A DNA stretch of 64,000 nucleotides from Flavobacteriaceae bacterium. GTDB lineage: Bacteria; Bacteroidota; Bacteroidia; Flavobacteriales; Flavobacteriaceae. Positions within the stretch are counted from its first letter, which is position 1, and each line of letters begins with the position of its first letter. The stretch spans positions 1-64,000 of the forward strand of contig QXYU01000050.1 of NCBI GenBank assembly GCA_009886755.1. The letters are read 5' to 3'. Under the pieces are notes generated by a model that was not told where the DNA came from, ran no database searches, and saw only the letters and a list, made by a program, of their open reading frames with translations. A program made the position numbers and the translations under genes. Below, one piece after another: positions 54,900-63,390 of this stretch.

Positions 54900-55895
54900 T
54901 TACTCTTTAGTCAGGTAGCCTTTCAAGCGTTCGGAAAGTTTGGAGTAGTGAAAGTCTTTTATTTGGTGAGTACTTTTAGTGTTTTCATAATGACTCCTTT
55001 CGGTCAAACTGTTGATAAGAGCAGGGTTTAATTTTCTTTTTTTACCCAAAAAACCAAGTAGCTGTTCTAGTCGATAAACGATTCGGAGCTGTTTTTTAGA
55101 CAGTCGAAAGGGTTTAAAAGACTTGTTTTTGAGGTGACATATCTGCTTCAGTAATTCTTCATAGCTCCAATTATCGGAGACCAACACAAAGCGCTCCCGA
55201 TGGATTTTTTGCTCATAAGCCAAACGGATAGCTTTTACGACATCCTCTACAGCTACAAAACCAGTGCCCCCACTTGTCAGCCACTGGGGTTCTTTTTTTT
55301 GTTGAGCAAGCAACTGTGCCAAGGGGCTATTGGGAGCACCACTGCCGAGAATCACACCTGGATTAAAGAGGCAGCCTTTCAAACCTTCTTCAAAACCGCG
55401 CCAAACTTCAAGCTCGGCGAGGTATTTGGAATACCCGTAGGCAGAATACTGGGCTTCGTCGTTCCAAGTACTTTCCTCATTTAGCGGTAGATGATCCATA
55501 CCAGCACCCAAGGCCGCAATAGAACTTACATGTCCAAACCATTCAATTTTGTTTTTGAGAGCCCAATCGACAAGCTGGGCTGTTCCTCCTGCATTGATCT
55601 CGATCATTTTGGATTCATCTCCAGCGTATAGCGAAACGAAAGCTGCGGCATGGATTAGGTGGGTAACTTTTTCAAAAACCATTTCTAGGGAACTCCATTG
55701 AGTTAGATCGGCTTGATACCATTCAATGGCTTTTATCTGATGGAGTGCTTCCGGTGCCTGTTGTTCAAGGAATTGTAGGGTTTCTCCTTTTCGGGAAGGA
55801 GTCCTATAGAGTGCAATAAGTGGGATGTTGGATGGTAGAAATTCTTTGAGTAAATACCGACCGACAAATCCAGTGGCTCCAGATATCAATAGCAT
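54900..55895 (-). CDS. NAD-dependent epimerase/dehydratase family protein
   Basis: A 331-aa extended SDR. LLISGATGFVGRYLL is the NAD site, LIHAAAFVSL follows, and YGYSKYLAE holds the catalytic Tyr and Lys. The C-terminal substrate domain is present. The substrate (nucleotide sugar, sterol-like or other) is not evident. It is divergent from tyrS. A near-consensus box (TAGTTTTA, 55898-55905) is 2 nt before its ATG. Confidence 0.88.
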   Translation of the reverse strand: MLLISGATGFVGRYLLKEFLPSNIPLIALYRTPSRKGETLQFLEQQAPEALHQIKAIEWYQADLTQWSSLEMVFEKVTHLIHAAAFVSLYAGDESKMIEINAGGTAQLVDWALKNKIEWFGHVSSIAALGAGMDHLPLNEESTWNDEAQYSAYGYSKYLAELEVWRGFEEGLKGCLFNPGVILGSGAPNSPLAQLLAQQKKEPQWLTSGGTGFVAVEDVVKAIRLAYEQKIHRERFVLVSDNWSYEELLKQICHLKNKSFKPFRLSKKQLRIVYRLEQLLGFLGKKRKLNPALINSLTERSHYENTKSTHQIKDFHYSKLSERLKGYLTKE

Positions 55896-55946
55896 GCGTA
55901 AAACTAAGGAATTTAAACGGCTGTTTTTTCTTTGCTTTTAGAAATC

Positions 55947-55954
55947 TATCTTTG
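55947..55954 (+). promoter_or_regulatory. -7 box TATCTTTG for tyrS
   Basis: A perfect TAnnTTTG, 17 nt before the tyrS ATG. Confidence 0.6.
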
Positions 55955-55971
55955 CTGCTCAAATAACCATT

Positions 55972-57267
55972 ATGCCAAAGAATTTTGTAGAAGAACTACG
56001 TTGGAGAGGACTCATCCACGATATCATGCCCGACACCGAAGCCTATTTAAACGAGAACTCAATAGCGGGTTATATTGGGTTTGATCCCACAGCCGATTCT
56101 TTGCATATTGGGAGTCTTGTTCAGATCCTAATCCTCATGCATTTTCAACAAGCAGGGCACCGTCCCATTGTTTTGGTAGGAGGGGCTACAGGAATGATTG
56201 GGGATCCTTCTGGCAAGTCAGACGAACGCAATTTATTAGATGCTGAAACTCTCCAGAAAAACTGTGATGGAATTCAAAACCAACTAGCAAGCTTTTTGGA
56301 TTTTGACGCGAGTACACCAAACGCAGCTGTTTTGGTCAACAATTACGATTGGATGAAAGATTTCAGTCTGATTGATTTTTCTCGAGACGTGGGGAAACAT
56401 ATCTCAGTCAATTATATGATGGCCAAGGATTCTGTTAAGAAGCGTCTAGGATCCGAATCTAAGGTAGGGATGTCTTTTACAGAATTCACCTATCAATTGC
56501 TTCAGGGCTATGACTTTTTACACCTTTATGAAACACTGGATTGTAAACTCCAAATGGGAGGGAGCGATCAATGGGGAAATATCACCACCGGAACCGAACT
56601 GGTACGCCGTAAAGCAGGGGGGAAAGCGTTTGCGATTACCTGTCCATTAATTACTAAAGCCGACGGGACAAAGTTCGGAAAAACCGAAGGGGGAAATATT
56701 TGGCTGGATAAAAAACGAACCTCACCCTACAAGTTCTATCAGTATTGGCTCAATGCTTCTGATGTCGATGCAGAAAATTATATTAAAATCTTCACTTTTT
56801 TTAAGCAAGAAGAGATAGATAAACGCATTAAAGAACATCAAGAAGCCCCTCACTTACGATTGTTGCAGAAAGAACTGGCAGCAGCGGTAACAACTTTAGT
56901 TCACGGTTCTGAAGAACTCGAAAAGGTACTTAAGGCTTCAGCCATTCTATTTGGAAAGTCCACTGAGGAGGATCTCAAAACACTTGATGCGCAAACCTTT
57001 TTAGACGTTTTCGAAGGGGTGCCTCAAGCCAGTGTCAGTGCGGCTAGTATTGCTGAGGGCTTGGATATGATTGCCGCTTTGGCTGCTGAAACAAATTTTC
57101 TTGCTTCCAATGGAGAAGCCCGACGAGCACTCAAAGAAAATTCAATTTCCGTAAACAAAAAGAAGGTTACAGAAGCCTATCAAATTGGAAACACCGATCG
57201 TATTGCCGATCGCTATGTGCTGCTCCAGCGTGGAAAGAAAAATTATTTTATTCTTACGATTGACTAG
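55972..57267 (+). CDS. tyrS: Tyrosyl-tRNA synthetase
   Basis: A 431-aa class I synthetase. The HIGH variant is in [13 protein letters not shown], then [31 protein letters not shown], and the KMSKS variant [11 protein letters not shown]-terminal S4 domain ends the protein ([18 protein letters not shown]). It charges tRNA-Tyr. The 3' end overlaps the LuxE-like gene tail to tail by 14 nt. Confidence 0.97.
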   Translation: MPKNFVEELRWRGLIHDIMPDTEAYLNENSIAGYIGFDPTADSLHIGSLVQILILMHFQQAGHRPIVLVGGATGMIGDPSGKSDERNLLDAETLQKNCDGIQNQLASFLDFDASTPNAAVLVNNYDWMKDFSLIDFSRDVGKHISVNYMMAKDSVKKRLGSESKVGMSFTEFTYQLLQGYDFLHLYETLDCKLQMGGSDQWGNITTGTELVRRKAGGKAFAITCPLITKADGTKFGKTEGGNIWLDKKRTSPYKFYQYWLNASDVDAENYIKIFTFFKQEEIDKRIKEHQEAPHLRLLQKELAAAVTTLVHGSEELEKVLKASAILFGKSTEEDLKTLDAQTFLDVFEGVPQASVSAASIAEGLDMIAALAAETNFLASNGEARRALKENSISVNKKKVTEAYQIGNTDRIADRYVLLQRGKKNYFILTID

Positions 57268-58255
57268 CGTCTCCAGCCATTAAATTACAGCCTCGAATTT
57301 CGGCAGTGTCAAATCGCCCTAAAACTTCAAAACGTTTGTTGTCGTGTTTTTTTCCTAAGTCTTGAGTAGCTAAAAAAGCACAACTGTTTTGATTGGCTAA
57401 ATCAATAACATTGATTCCACCGATTTGCCCTAATGCTAGATTGTAAAAAGGATCCGTAGTGTCTCGAATGCTTATATCCATCCAAGATGGAGCTGAAAAT
57501 AGCCCCTCTTTCTGCGCATAGGCTTGGGAAAGCATTTCCGTCATTCCGTATTCGGAGTGAATGCTGGAGGTGCCAAATGTCTTTTGGAGTTCTCGATGTA
57601 GCTCACTGCGAACAAGTTCTTTTTTTCTCCCTTTCATACCCCCTGTTTCCATCACGGTGGTATGGTGGAGTTGTTGGGGGAAGCGACTTCCAAAATCCAA
57701 CAAAGCAAAGGATACACCGATCAACAGTGTTTTTTGTCCTTGAGCTTCCAGATGTTGCAATTGCTCTGCTAGGGCTTCCCATTCGTTCAGATAAAAACCG
57801 CTTTCTTTTTTCCCACTTTTTGCAATCATGTCAGAAACCATATAGACCAAAGATGCATCTTGTCGTTCTAGATAGGATGGTAATAAGGCGAGGACTACAA
57901 AATCTTCAATGGCGCCATAATCGTTGGCAAAAGCTTTCCGAAAGCTCCATTCGTAGAGATTCAAATCCGAAACAAAATGTTGGGCAGGCGTACTTGCGGT
58001 GGTGCCACTAGATCGAAAGACGGTTTGTATGGGTTCGTTTCCAGTGATAACCGAACGTGATTTAAACAACGAAACGGGTAAATAGGGGAGTTTTTTTAGG
58101 CAGTTGACACTACTCGGATTTCGGTTGATCAAATCGCAATAGGAACGGTAAACATCACAATGCTCATATTGATATTGGAAGGTGTGGAAGACGGCTTTTT
58201 CGAAAGCAGTTTCCGAATCAATGGCTTGCAGATCCGCGGGAGTGAGGGCTTGCAT
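57254..58255 (-). CDS. LuxE/PaaK-like acyl-protein synthetase family protein
   Basis: A 333-aa adenylating enzyme of the LuxE (acyl-protein ligase) family. The phosphate-binding motif FRSSGTTAS stands near residue 83, followed by [19 protein letters not shown] and [14 protein letters not shown]. It would activate a fatty acid or other carboxylate as AMP-ester. No luxCDAB genes are present, so it is not a luminescence gene. It starts exactly one codon step after the type IX mini-protein (TAA then ATG), so the two are one operon. Confidence 0.85.
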   Translation of the reverse strand: MQALTPADLQAIDSETAFEKAVFHTFQYQYEHCDVYRSYCDLINRNPSSVNCLKKLPYLPVSLFKSRSVITGNEPIQTVFRSSGTTASTPAQHFVSDLNLYEWSFRKAFANDYGAIEDFVVLALLPSYLERQDASLVYMVSDMIAKSGKKESGFYLNEWEALAEQLQHLEAQGQKTLLIGVSFALLDFGSRFPQQLHHTTVMETGGMKGRKKELVRSELHRELQKTFGTSSIHSEYGMTEMLSQAYAQKEGLFSAPSWMDISIRDTTDPFYNLALGQIGGINVIDLANQNSCAFLATQDLGKKHDNKRFEVLGRFDTAEIRGCNLMAGDASQS

Positions 58256-58594
58256 TTAAGGAATAACCAGTCGTTGAACGCCCGTTTTTTCATCTTGGGT
58301 GACGCGAATCAGGTAGATGCCTGTGTTCAAATACGACAAATCAAATGTGTTTTCTTGGGTATAGGCTTGGAAAACGGTTTCACCCATTACATTGTATAGT
58401 ATTACCTCTTTGGGTGACGGACTCGAACATTGAATATAAAGCGGTCCTTGATTCAAGGGGTTGGGGTAAATAGTGAACTGGAGCGCTGGGGCTTTGGTTG
58501 TTTCCAACAAAGGCGGTTCAGGCGATTGCGCATGGAGAGAGTTGACAATCCAACAGCAGCTAATAATGAAAAGAAGGAAGGGGGCTCGTTTCAT
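58256..58594 (-). CDS. Tiny secreted protein consisting of a type A type IX sorting domain
   Basis: A 112-aa protein: signal peptide (APFLLFIISCCWIVNSLHAQ), a short Pro-rich spacer, and then the type A sorting domain (FTIYPNPLNQGPLYIQ, VILYNVMGETVFQAY, FDLSYLNTGIYLIRV, RLVIP). Almost nothing is left as passenger. ATG 58594 is chosen because it starts the signal peptide and follows a perfect -7 box; the frame is open to 58633. It is operonic with the LuxE-like ligase. Confidence 0.88.
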   Translation of the reverse strand: MKRAPFLLFIISCCWIVNSLHAQSPEPPLLETTKAPALQFTIYPNPLNQGPLYIQCSSPSPKEVILYNVMGETVFQAYTQENTFDLSYLNTGIYLIRVTQDEKTGVQRLVIP

Positions 58595-58611
58595 AATTCG
58601 TAATTCCCTAA

Positions 58612-58619
58612 CAAATTTA
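58612..58619 (-). promoter_or_regulatory. -7 box TAAATTTG for the type IX mini-protein and LuxE operon
   Basis: A perfect TAnnTTTG, 17 nt before the ATG at 58594. Confidence 0.6.
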
Positions 58620-58684
58620 CTATTATTTTTCACTGTCTTAAACTAAAAAATGGATAACTTAAAGTTAAGGTAATATGCATTTGC

Positions 58685-58692
58685 TAAATTTG
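58685..58692 (+). promoter_or_regulatory. Candidate -7 box TAAATTTG for the two-component operon
   Basis: A perfect TAnnTTTG on the plus strand, giving a leader of about 85 nt to the response-regulator ATG. A short inverted repeat, CTTAA-AG-TTAAG (58658-58669), lies about where the -33 region would be. Confidence 0.45.
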
Positions 58693-58780
58693 AAGAGTAA
58701 ACAACGTATCATTCCGTTTTGGAGCACCCCTTTTCGAGAACAATAAAATCCTCCAAAAACGATTTCAACGCTAGGCACCT

Positions 58781-59467
58781 ATGAGAAAAAGTGATTTAAA
58801 AATTTTATTGGTTGATGACGAACCGGACATTCGTGAGATTATTGGATTTAATCTATCAAACGAGGGGTACCAGATTCATGAGGCGAAGGATGGAGAAATT
58901 GCGGTTAAAAAAGCCGAAGAAATTATTCCACATCTAATCATCATGGATATTATGATGCCCAATCTGGATGGCATTTCTGCTTGTGAGCAAATTCGTCGAA
59001 ATCCCAAGCTCCAAGCAACAGTTATTATGTTTTTGAGTGCTCGAGGCGAGGATTTTTCCTACGTTGCGGCCTTCGATGCTGGAGCCGATGACTATGTCAC
59101 CAAGCCCATCAAACCCAAAGTGTTAATTTCCAAAGTAAAAGGGCTTTTGCGACGTTTTAAAAATGCGGAGTCCACACCCTCAATTATTGACTTGGGAGAT
59201 TTGGTGATTGATCGGGAAGAGTACACCGTCACTTTAAAAGGAAATTCGTTTTCCCTGCCTCGCAAGGAGTTTGAACTCCTATATTTACTAGCTTCCCGCC
59301 CTGGAAAAGTTCACAAACGAGAAAAGATCATGGAAAAAATATGGGGTAGTGACGTTGTGGTTGGCGATCGAACTATTGATGTTCATATTCGAAAGCTTCG
59401 CGAAAAAGTCGGTGATCAATATTTTAAAACAGTCAAGGGAGTAGGCTACAAATTTGAAAACCATTAA
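58781..59467 (+). CDS. OmpR/PhoB-family response regulator
   Basis: A 228-aa two-component regulator. The receiver has VDDEPD, the phosphorylated Asp56 (LIIMDIMMP) and Lys in VTKPIKP. The C-terminal winged HTH begins near 130 and contains LPRKEFELLYLLASRPGKV and DRTIDVHIRKLREKVG. The histidine kinase overlaps it by 14 nt, so the pair is co-translated. The closest type is PhoB/PhoP-like; the signal is unknown. Confidence 0.94.
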   Translation: MRKSDLKILLVDDEPDIREIIGFNLSNEGYQIHEAKDGEIAVKKAEEIIPHLIIMDIMMPNLDGISACEQIRRNPKLQATVIMFLSARGEDFSYVAAFDAGADDYVTKPIKPKVLISKVKGLLRRFKNAESTPSIIDLGDLVIDREEYTVTLKGNSFSLPRKEFELLYLLASRPGKVHKREKIMEKIWGSDVVVGDRTIDVHIRKLREKVGDQYFKTVKGVGYKFENH

Positions 59468-60530
59468 TTACCGTCTATTGCCTGTCTTTAAGAATTATCG
59501 GATTGCCTTTCAAATATCATTTGCTGTTAGTACTGTGGTATTGGTTTTGTTATATGTTGCACTCCTCTTGACAGGATTGATTAGTATTTCATTTGTATAT
59601 CATTTGGGAGTTTTGTTGATTTCTGTTTTGGTGGGCTTTTTTTGCTTTTTTCTTATTTACTACCGTATTGAAAAGTTTATCTCAAATCGGGTTAAGGAGA
59701 TTTACAAAAACCTTTCTCCAACCGACTACCCCCAGTTTGAAAAAGCCATGGCTTCCGATGTGACGGCCATTACGCAAAGTCTTCAGAAATTTGCCACGGA
59801 TCAAAAACTTGAAATAGAACTCCTCAAGGAACGTGAAAATTATCGCAAGGAATTTATTGGGAATATTTCCCATGAACTAAAAACCCCTCTTTTCACTATC
59901 CAAGGGTATATTCTGACCCTTTTGGATGGCGGTGTCAAGGACAAAAAAATCCGAAAAAAATACCTCAATCGGGCAGCCAAAGGAGTGGAACGTTTAACTT
60001 TTATTATTCGCGATCTGGATTTGATCACCCAGTTTGAAGCGGGGATACAAAACCTTGAAATCAAGCGTTTTAATTTGGTGGACTTGGTGAATAATGTATT
60101 TGAACTGCTTGAAATGCAAGCTGCAAAATACAATATTACCTTACAATTTGACACCCAATATTCCGACCCCATATGGGTTTCAGCCGATGAGGAACGAATC
60201 ATGCAAGTGATCACCAATTTGATAGTAAATTCACTGAAGTATGGCGTTAAAAACGGTCTGACCGAAGTGGGATTTACTCTGGTAAACGATCAAAAAGTGA
60301 TTGTCTCGGTGCGAGATAATGGAGAAGGAATAGATGAAGATCATTTGCCGCGACTCTTCGAGCGTTTTTACCGAATTGACAAATCTGGGAATCGCAAACA
60401 GGGAGGGTCTGGTTTGGGGCTTTCTATTGTGAAGCATATCATTGAAGCGCATCAAGAAAAAATCTATGTAAAAAGTACGCCGGGTGTGGGTTCGGAGTTC
60501 TCCTTTTCACTTCAGGTGGAAGTCGAATAA
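59454..60530 (+). CDS. Sensor histidine kinase
   Basis: A 358-aa membrane kinase. Two close helices (about 20-40 and 46-68) leave almost no periplasmic loop, so sensing may be within the membrane. The H-box NISHELKTP has the phosphorylated His140. The N-box (VITNLIVNSLKYG), G1 (VRDNGEGI) and G2 (GGSGLGLSIVKHII) regions follow. It is a partner of the preceding regulator and resembles the PhoR class without a PAS domain. Confidence 0.94.
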   Translation: MKTINYRLLPVFKNYRIAFQISFAVSTVVLVLLYVALLLTGLISISFVYHLGVLLISVLVGFFCFFLIYYRIEKFISNRVKEIYKNLSPTDYPQFEKAMASDVTAITQSLQKFATDQKLEIELLKERENYRKEFIGNISHELKTPLFTIQGYILTLLDGGVKDKKIRKKYLNRAAKGVERLTFIIRDLDLITQFEAGIQNLEIKRFNLVDLVNNVFELLEMQAAKYNITLQFDTQYSDPIWVSADEERIMQVITNLIVNSLKYGVKNGLTEVGFTLVNDQKVIVSVRDNGEGIDEDHLPRLFERFYRIDKSGNRKQGGSGLGLSIVKHIIEAHQEKIYVKSTPGVGSEFSFSLQVEVE

Positions 60531-60558
60531 AGTCCTTCCTAGCTTCAATCCGAATTCG

Positions 60559-60566
60559 TAGTTTTG
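60559..60566 (+). promoter_or_regulatory. -7 box TAGTTTTG, 4 nt before trmB
   Basis: A perfect TAnnTTTG separated from the trmB ATG by only CCCC, implying a leaderless mRNA. Confidence 0.6.
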
Positions 60567-60570
60567 CCCC

Positions 60571-61242
60571 ATGGGCAGTAAAAACAAACTCAAACGCTTC
60601 CGTGAGAATGAAACCTTCTCACACGTTATTCAACCGAGTCGAGAAACGCTCGAAAAAGACCAGTTTGAATGGAAAGGTCTTTGGGCTTCCTTTTTTAAAA
60701 ACGATCATCCCATCGTCTTGGAGTTGGGATGCGGTAAAGGGGAATATACCGTTCACTTGGCAGAAAAATACCCTGATAAAAATTTTATTGGGATTGATAT
60801 CAAAGGAGCTCGTTTTTGGCGAGGGGCAAAAACCATTCAGCAAAATAGCATTCTAAATGCCGCTTTTATTCGGGCGCAAATAGAATTGATCAACCAATTG
60901 TTTGCAGCGGGGGAGGTCAGCGAAATCTGGATTACATTTCCCGATCCACAGATCAAGTTCAAACGTACCAAACACCGGTTGACCAATCCCCAGATGCTTG
61001 ATCGTTACAAAAAAGTGCTAGTGCCACAAGGGGTGATTCATCTAAAAACAGATAGTGAATTCTTACACGGATATACCCTTGGAATTCTAAACGATTCGGC
61101 CTACTCGATTGACTATGCTCATCACGATATCTATGATAATCCTCACGCACCAGAAGAAGCTACGGCTGTTCAGACCTTCTATGAACAGATTTTTTTAACG
61201 GAGAATAAAGCCATTACCTACCTAAAGTTCCACCATACATGA
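60571..61242 (+). CDS. trmB: tRNA (guanine-N7)-methyltransferase
   Basis: A 223-aa SAM-dependent enzyme that makes m7G46 in tRNA. Motifs: VLELGCGKGEYT (SAM site), NFIGIDIKGARFWRG and the family signature TFPDPQIKFKRTKHRL. Full length. Its stop overlaps the next ATG as ATGA, so it is translated together with the alkyltransferase-like gene. Confidence 0.95.
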   Translation: MGSKNKLKRFRENETFSHVIQPSRETLEKDQFEWKGLWASFFKNDHPIVLELGCGKGEYTVHLAEKYPDKNFIGIDIKGARFWRGAKTIQQNSILNAAFIRAQIELINQLFAAGEVSEIWITFPDPQIKFKRTKHRLTNPQMLDRYKKVLVPQGVIHLKTDSEFLHGYTLGILNDSAYSIDYAHHDIYDNPHAPEEATAVQTFYEQIFLTENKAITYLKFHHT

Positions 61243-61598
61243 AGCATCAACCCCAAACGTTGAACTTTTTTCAGCAAGTCTATACGGTTGTTCGTCAAAT
61301 TCCCGAAGGGAGGGTAAGTACCTATGGCGCCATTGGGCGCTATTTAGGAGCTCCCCAAAGTGCTCGGATGGTGGGTTGGGCAATGAATGCAGCGCATCAG
61401 GACCCCAGTATTCCTGCTCAACGTGTGGTGAATCGCTCGGGATTGCTTACGGGCAAACACCACTTTCCAGGTTCACAATTGATGCAGCAGTTATTAGAAA
61501 ATGAGGGGGTGAAGGTCTTAAACGATCAAGTTCAAAATTTTAAAGAAATCCTTTGGTATCCGTCGGAGCATTTGCCTTTGTGGGAAAACCCGCTTTAG
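61239..61598 (+). CDS. Alkyltransferase-like protein (ATL; MGMT family without active Cys)
   Basis: A 119-aa protein of the Ogt/MGMT DNA-binding domain. It has IPEGRVSTYGAIGRYLG and GWAMNAAHQ, but the active-site PCHR is PAQRVV here, with Ala60 in place of the acceptor Cys. It therefore cannot take alkyl groups and should instead bind O6-alkylguanine and hand it to nucleotide excision repair, as known ATLs do. NRSGLLTGKHHFPG completes the family fold. It is coupled to trmB. Confidence 0.88.
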   Translation: MKHQPQTLNFFQQVYTVVRQIPEGRVSTYGAIGRYLGAPQSARMVGWAMNAAHQDPSIPAQRVVNRSGLLTGKHHFPGSQLMQQLLENEGVKVLNDQVQNFKEILWYPSEHLPLWENPL

Positions 61599-61623
61599 GC
61601 TTTTCTATCTCCTTTTCCCAGCC

Positions 61624-61631
61624 TATATTTG
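61624..61631 (+). promoter_or_regulatory. -7 box TATATTTG for mrp
   Basis: A perfect TAnnTTTG, 17 nt before the mrp ATG at 61649, just after the ATL stop. It argues against the longer upstream frame. Confidence 0.6.
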
Positions 61632-61648
61632 TCAGCAATCGCAAGGCT

Positions 61649-62779
61649 ATGAAAATCACGAAAGAGCAAGTAAAAAAAGCACTTGAAACAATAAGCGCAC
61701 CGGGCGAAGGCGGCAATCTGATCGAGAGTCGGGCAGTAACCAATATTCAAATTTTTGGCGATGAAATTGATTTGAATATCGAATTGGCCAATCCTAGCCT
61801 TCAAGCGCGTAAAAAAGTGGAAGTTTCCATACTCAAAACCCTGCATGAGCAGGTGTATGAAAAAGCAAAAATCAACATCAATGTAGCCGTAAAAAAAGCC
61901 CCTGTTCAGGAGCCCATCAAGGGGCAGCCGGTTCCGGGAATTGATTCAATTATTGCGATTTCATCCGGTAAAGGCGGCGTAGGCAAATCAACTGTCACAG
62001 CCAATTTGGCCGTTTCCCTAGCCCAGATGGGGTGTAAGGTTGGCATTTTGGACGCAGATATTTATGGGCCCTCCATTCCCATGATGTTTGACATGGAAGG
62101 AGCCAGACCGCTATCGATTCAAGTGGATGGAGCCTCTAAAATGGAACCTATAGAGAACTATGGGGTAAAAGTACTGTCTATTGGATTTTTTACCAAGCCA
62201 GAACAAGCAGTCATCTGGCGTGGTCCCATGGCAACCAAAGCACTCAATCAATTGATTTTTGATGCCGCTTGGGGGGAATTAGATTTCTTATTGATAGATC
62301 TCCCTCCAGGTACGGGTGATATTCATTTGAGTATCGTTCAGGCCCTTCCGCTCAACGGAGCGGTGGTGGTCAGTACACCCCAAAGTGTTGCTTTGGCAGA
62401 CGCCCGTAAAGGAATTGCGATGTTCCAACAAGACAATATCAATGTACCTATTTTGGGTGTTGTTGAAAACATGGCCTATTTTACTCCAGCAGAGCTTCCC
62501 GACCATAAATATTATATCTTTGGCGAGCGCGGAGCTGAGTATCTTGCTGCGGACAAGGATGTTCCCTTTTTGGGAGCCTTACCCCTGATACAAAGTGTTC
62601 GCGAAGCAGCCGATGTAGGAAGACCTGCTGCGTTGCAAGAAAATACTGCCGTACGGGAAACAATCGATCAAACGGCACGTAATATGGTAGAGGAACTCAT
62701 TCGAAGAAACGATAACCTTCCCCCAACCAAAGTGGTGGAGATAACCAATATGGTGGGATGTAGTGCTGTAAAAAAATAA
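61649..62779 (+). CDS. mrp: Mrp/ApbC-family Fe-S cluster carrier ATPase
   Basis: A 376-aa protein with an N-terminal DUF59/MIP18-like domain (about 1-85) and a P-loop ATPase with the deviant Walker A KGGVGKST (108-115). ADIYGPSIPMMFD, WRGPMATKALNQLI and LLIDLPPGTGDIHLS follow. Mrp proteins bind and deliver Fe-S clusters. The frame is open from 61553 inside the ATL gene, but ATG 61649 follows a perfect promoter box and gives the usual N-terminus. It is followed 4 nt later by the nifU-like gene. Confidence 0.94.
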   Translation: MKITKEQVKKALETISAPGEGGNLIESRAVTNIQIFGDEIDLNIELANPSLQARKKVEVSILKTLHEQVYEKAKININVAVKKAPVQEPIKGQPVPGIDSIIAISSGKGGVGKSTVTANLAVSLAQMGCKVGILDADIYGPSIPMMFDMEGARPLSIQVDGASKMEPIENYGVKVLSIGFFTKPEQAVIWRGPMATKALNQLIFDAAWGELDFLLIDLPPGTGDIHLSIVQALPLNGAVVVSTPQSVALADARKGIAMFQQDNINVPILGVVENMAYFTPAELPDHKYYIFGERGAEYLAADKDVPFLGALPLIQSVREAADVGRPAALQENTAVRETIDQTARNMVEELIRRNDNLPPTKVVEITNMVGCSAVKK

Positions 62780-62783
62780 AACG

Positions 62784-63029
62784 ATGACAGGTACTGAATT
62801 AGAAGAAACGGTTTTAACGGCGTTGGACGAAATCCGACCCTTTTTGGCCTCCGATGGGGGAGATATTTCCCTAATAGGCATCGAAAACGACGAAGTAGTG
62901 AAGGTTCAGCTTCACGGAGCTTGTGTAGCCTGCTCTGTCAATCAAATGACAATGAAAACAGGTGTTGAAATGACCATCAAAAATCATGCACCTCAGATTC
63001 AAGAGGTGATCAGTGTAGAAGCTTCCTAA
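62784..63029 (+). CDS. NifU-like C-terminal domain protein
   Basis: An 81-aa single NifU/NfuA C-terminal domain. IRPFLASDGGDISLIGI precedes the cluster-binding CxxC (Cys47 and Cys50 in HGACVACSVNQMTMKTG). It is a scaffold or carrier for [4Fe-4S] clusters. The position between mrp and a ferredoxin supports an Fe-S delivery operon. Confidence 0.93.
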   Translation: MTGTELEETVLTALDEIRPFLASDGGDISLIGIENDEVVKVQLHGACVACSVNQMTMKTGVEMTIKNHAPQIQEVISVEAS

Positions 63030-63047
63030 ATCTAATACCATTATTTC

Positions 63048-63365
63048 TTGGACATCACAATTACACTTATCGATCGTGAAGATACTGAGCATCAACTATT
63101 AGCGCCAACGGATATGGCAATGAATCTGATGGAAGTCTGCAAAGCCCACGAATTGCCTGTAGAGGGAACCTGTGGCGGAATGGCACTCTGTGCCTCCTGT
63201 CAATGCTATGTAGAATCAGAGCATCCACTGCCTGAGATGTCGGAGGATGAAGAAGCTATGTTGGCCGAAGCCTTTCATGTTAAGGACAACAGTCGACTGG
63301 CCTGTCAAATCCCTATTAGACCGGAATTGGAGGGACTTCGAGTAGTGCTAGCGCCAGAAGAATAG
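63048..63365 (+). CDS. [2Fe-2S] ferredoxin
   Basis: A 105-aa plant/adrenodoxin-like ferredoxin. Cluster ligands are Cys42, Cys48, Cys51 and Cys86 (TCGGMALCASCQCY and RLACQIP). The start must be TTG at 63048: an in-frame TAA stands five codons upstream and no ATG occurs before the first strand (MDITITLIDRED). It probably supplies electrons or works with the adjacent Mrp and NifU-like proteins. Confidence 0.92.
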   Translation: MDITITLIDREDTEHQLLAPTDMAMNLMEVCKAHELPVEGTCGGMALCASCQCYVESEHPLPEMSEDEEAMLAEAFHVKDNSRLACQIPIRPELEGLRVVLAPEE

Positions 63366-63390
63366 TGCACGAGTGCAGACAATTAAAAAA

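Noticed and set aside
57254-58255. Bioluminescence (lux) gene
   Set aside because: Only a LuxE-like ligase is present; no luxA, B, C or D neighbours.
58658-58669. CTTAA-AG-TTAAG as an operator of the two-component regulator
   Set aside because: The arms are short in AT-rich DNA and occur once, so it is noted with the promoter but not claimed as an operator.
61553-61648. Upstream extension of mrp into the ATL gene
   Set aside because: It overlaps ATL and lies before a perfect -7 box; ATG 61649 gives the standard Mrp N-terminus.
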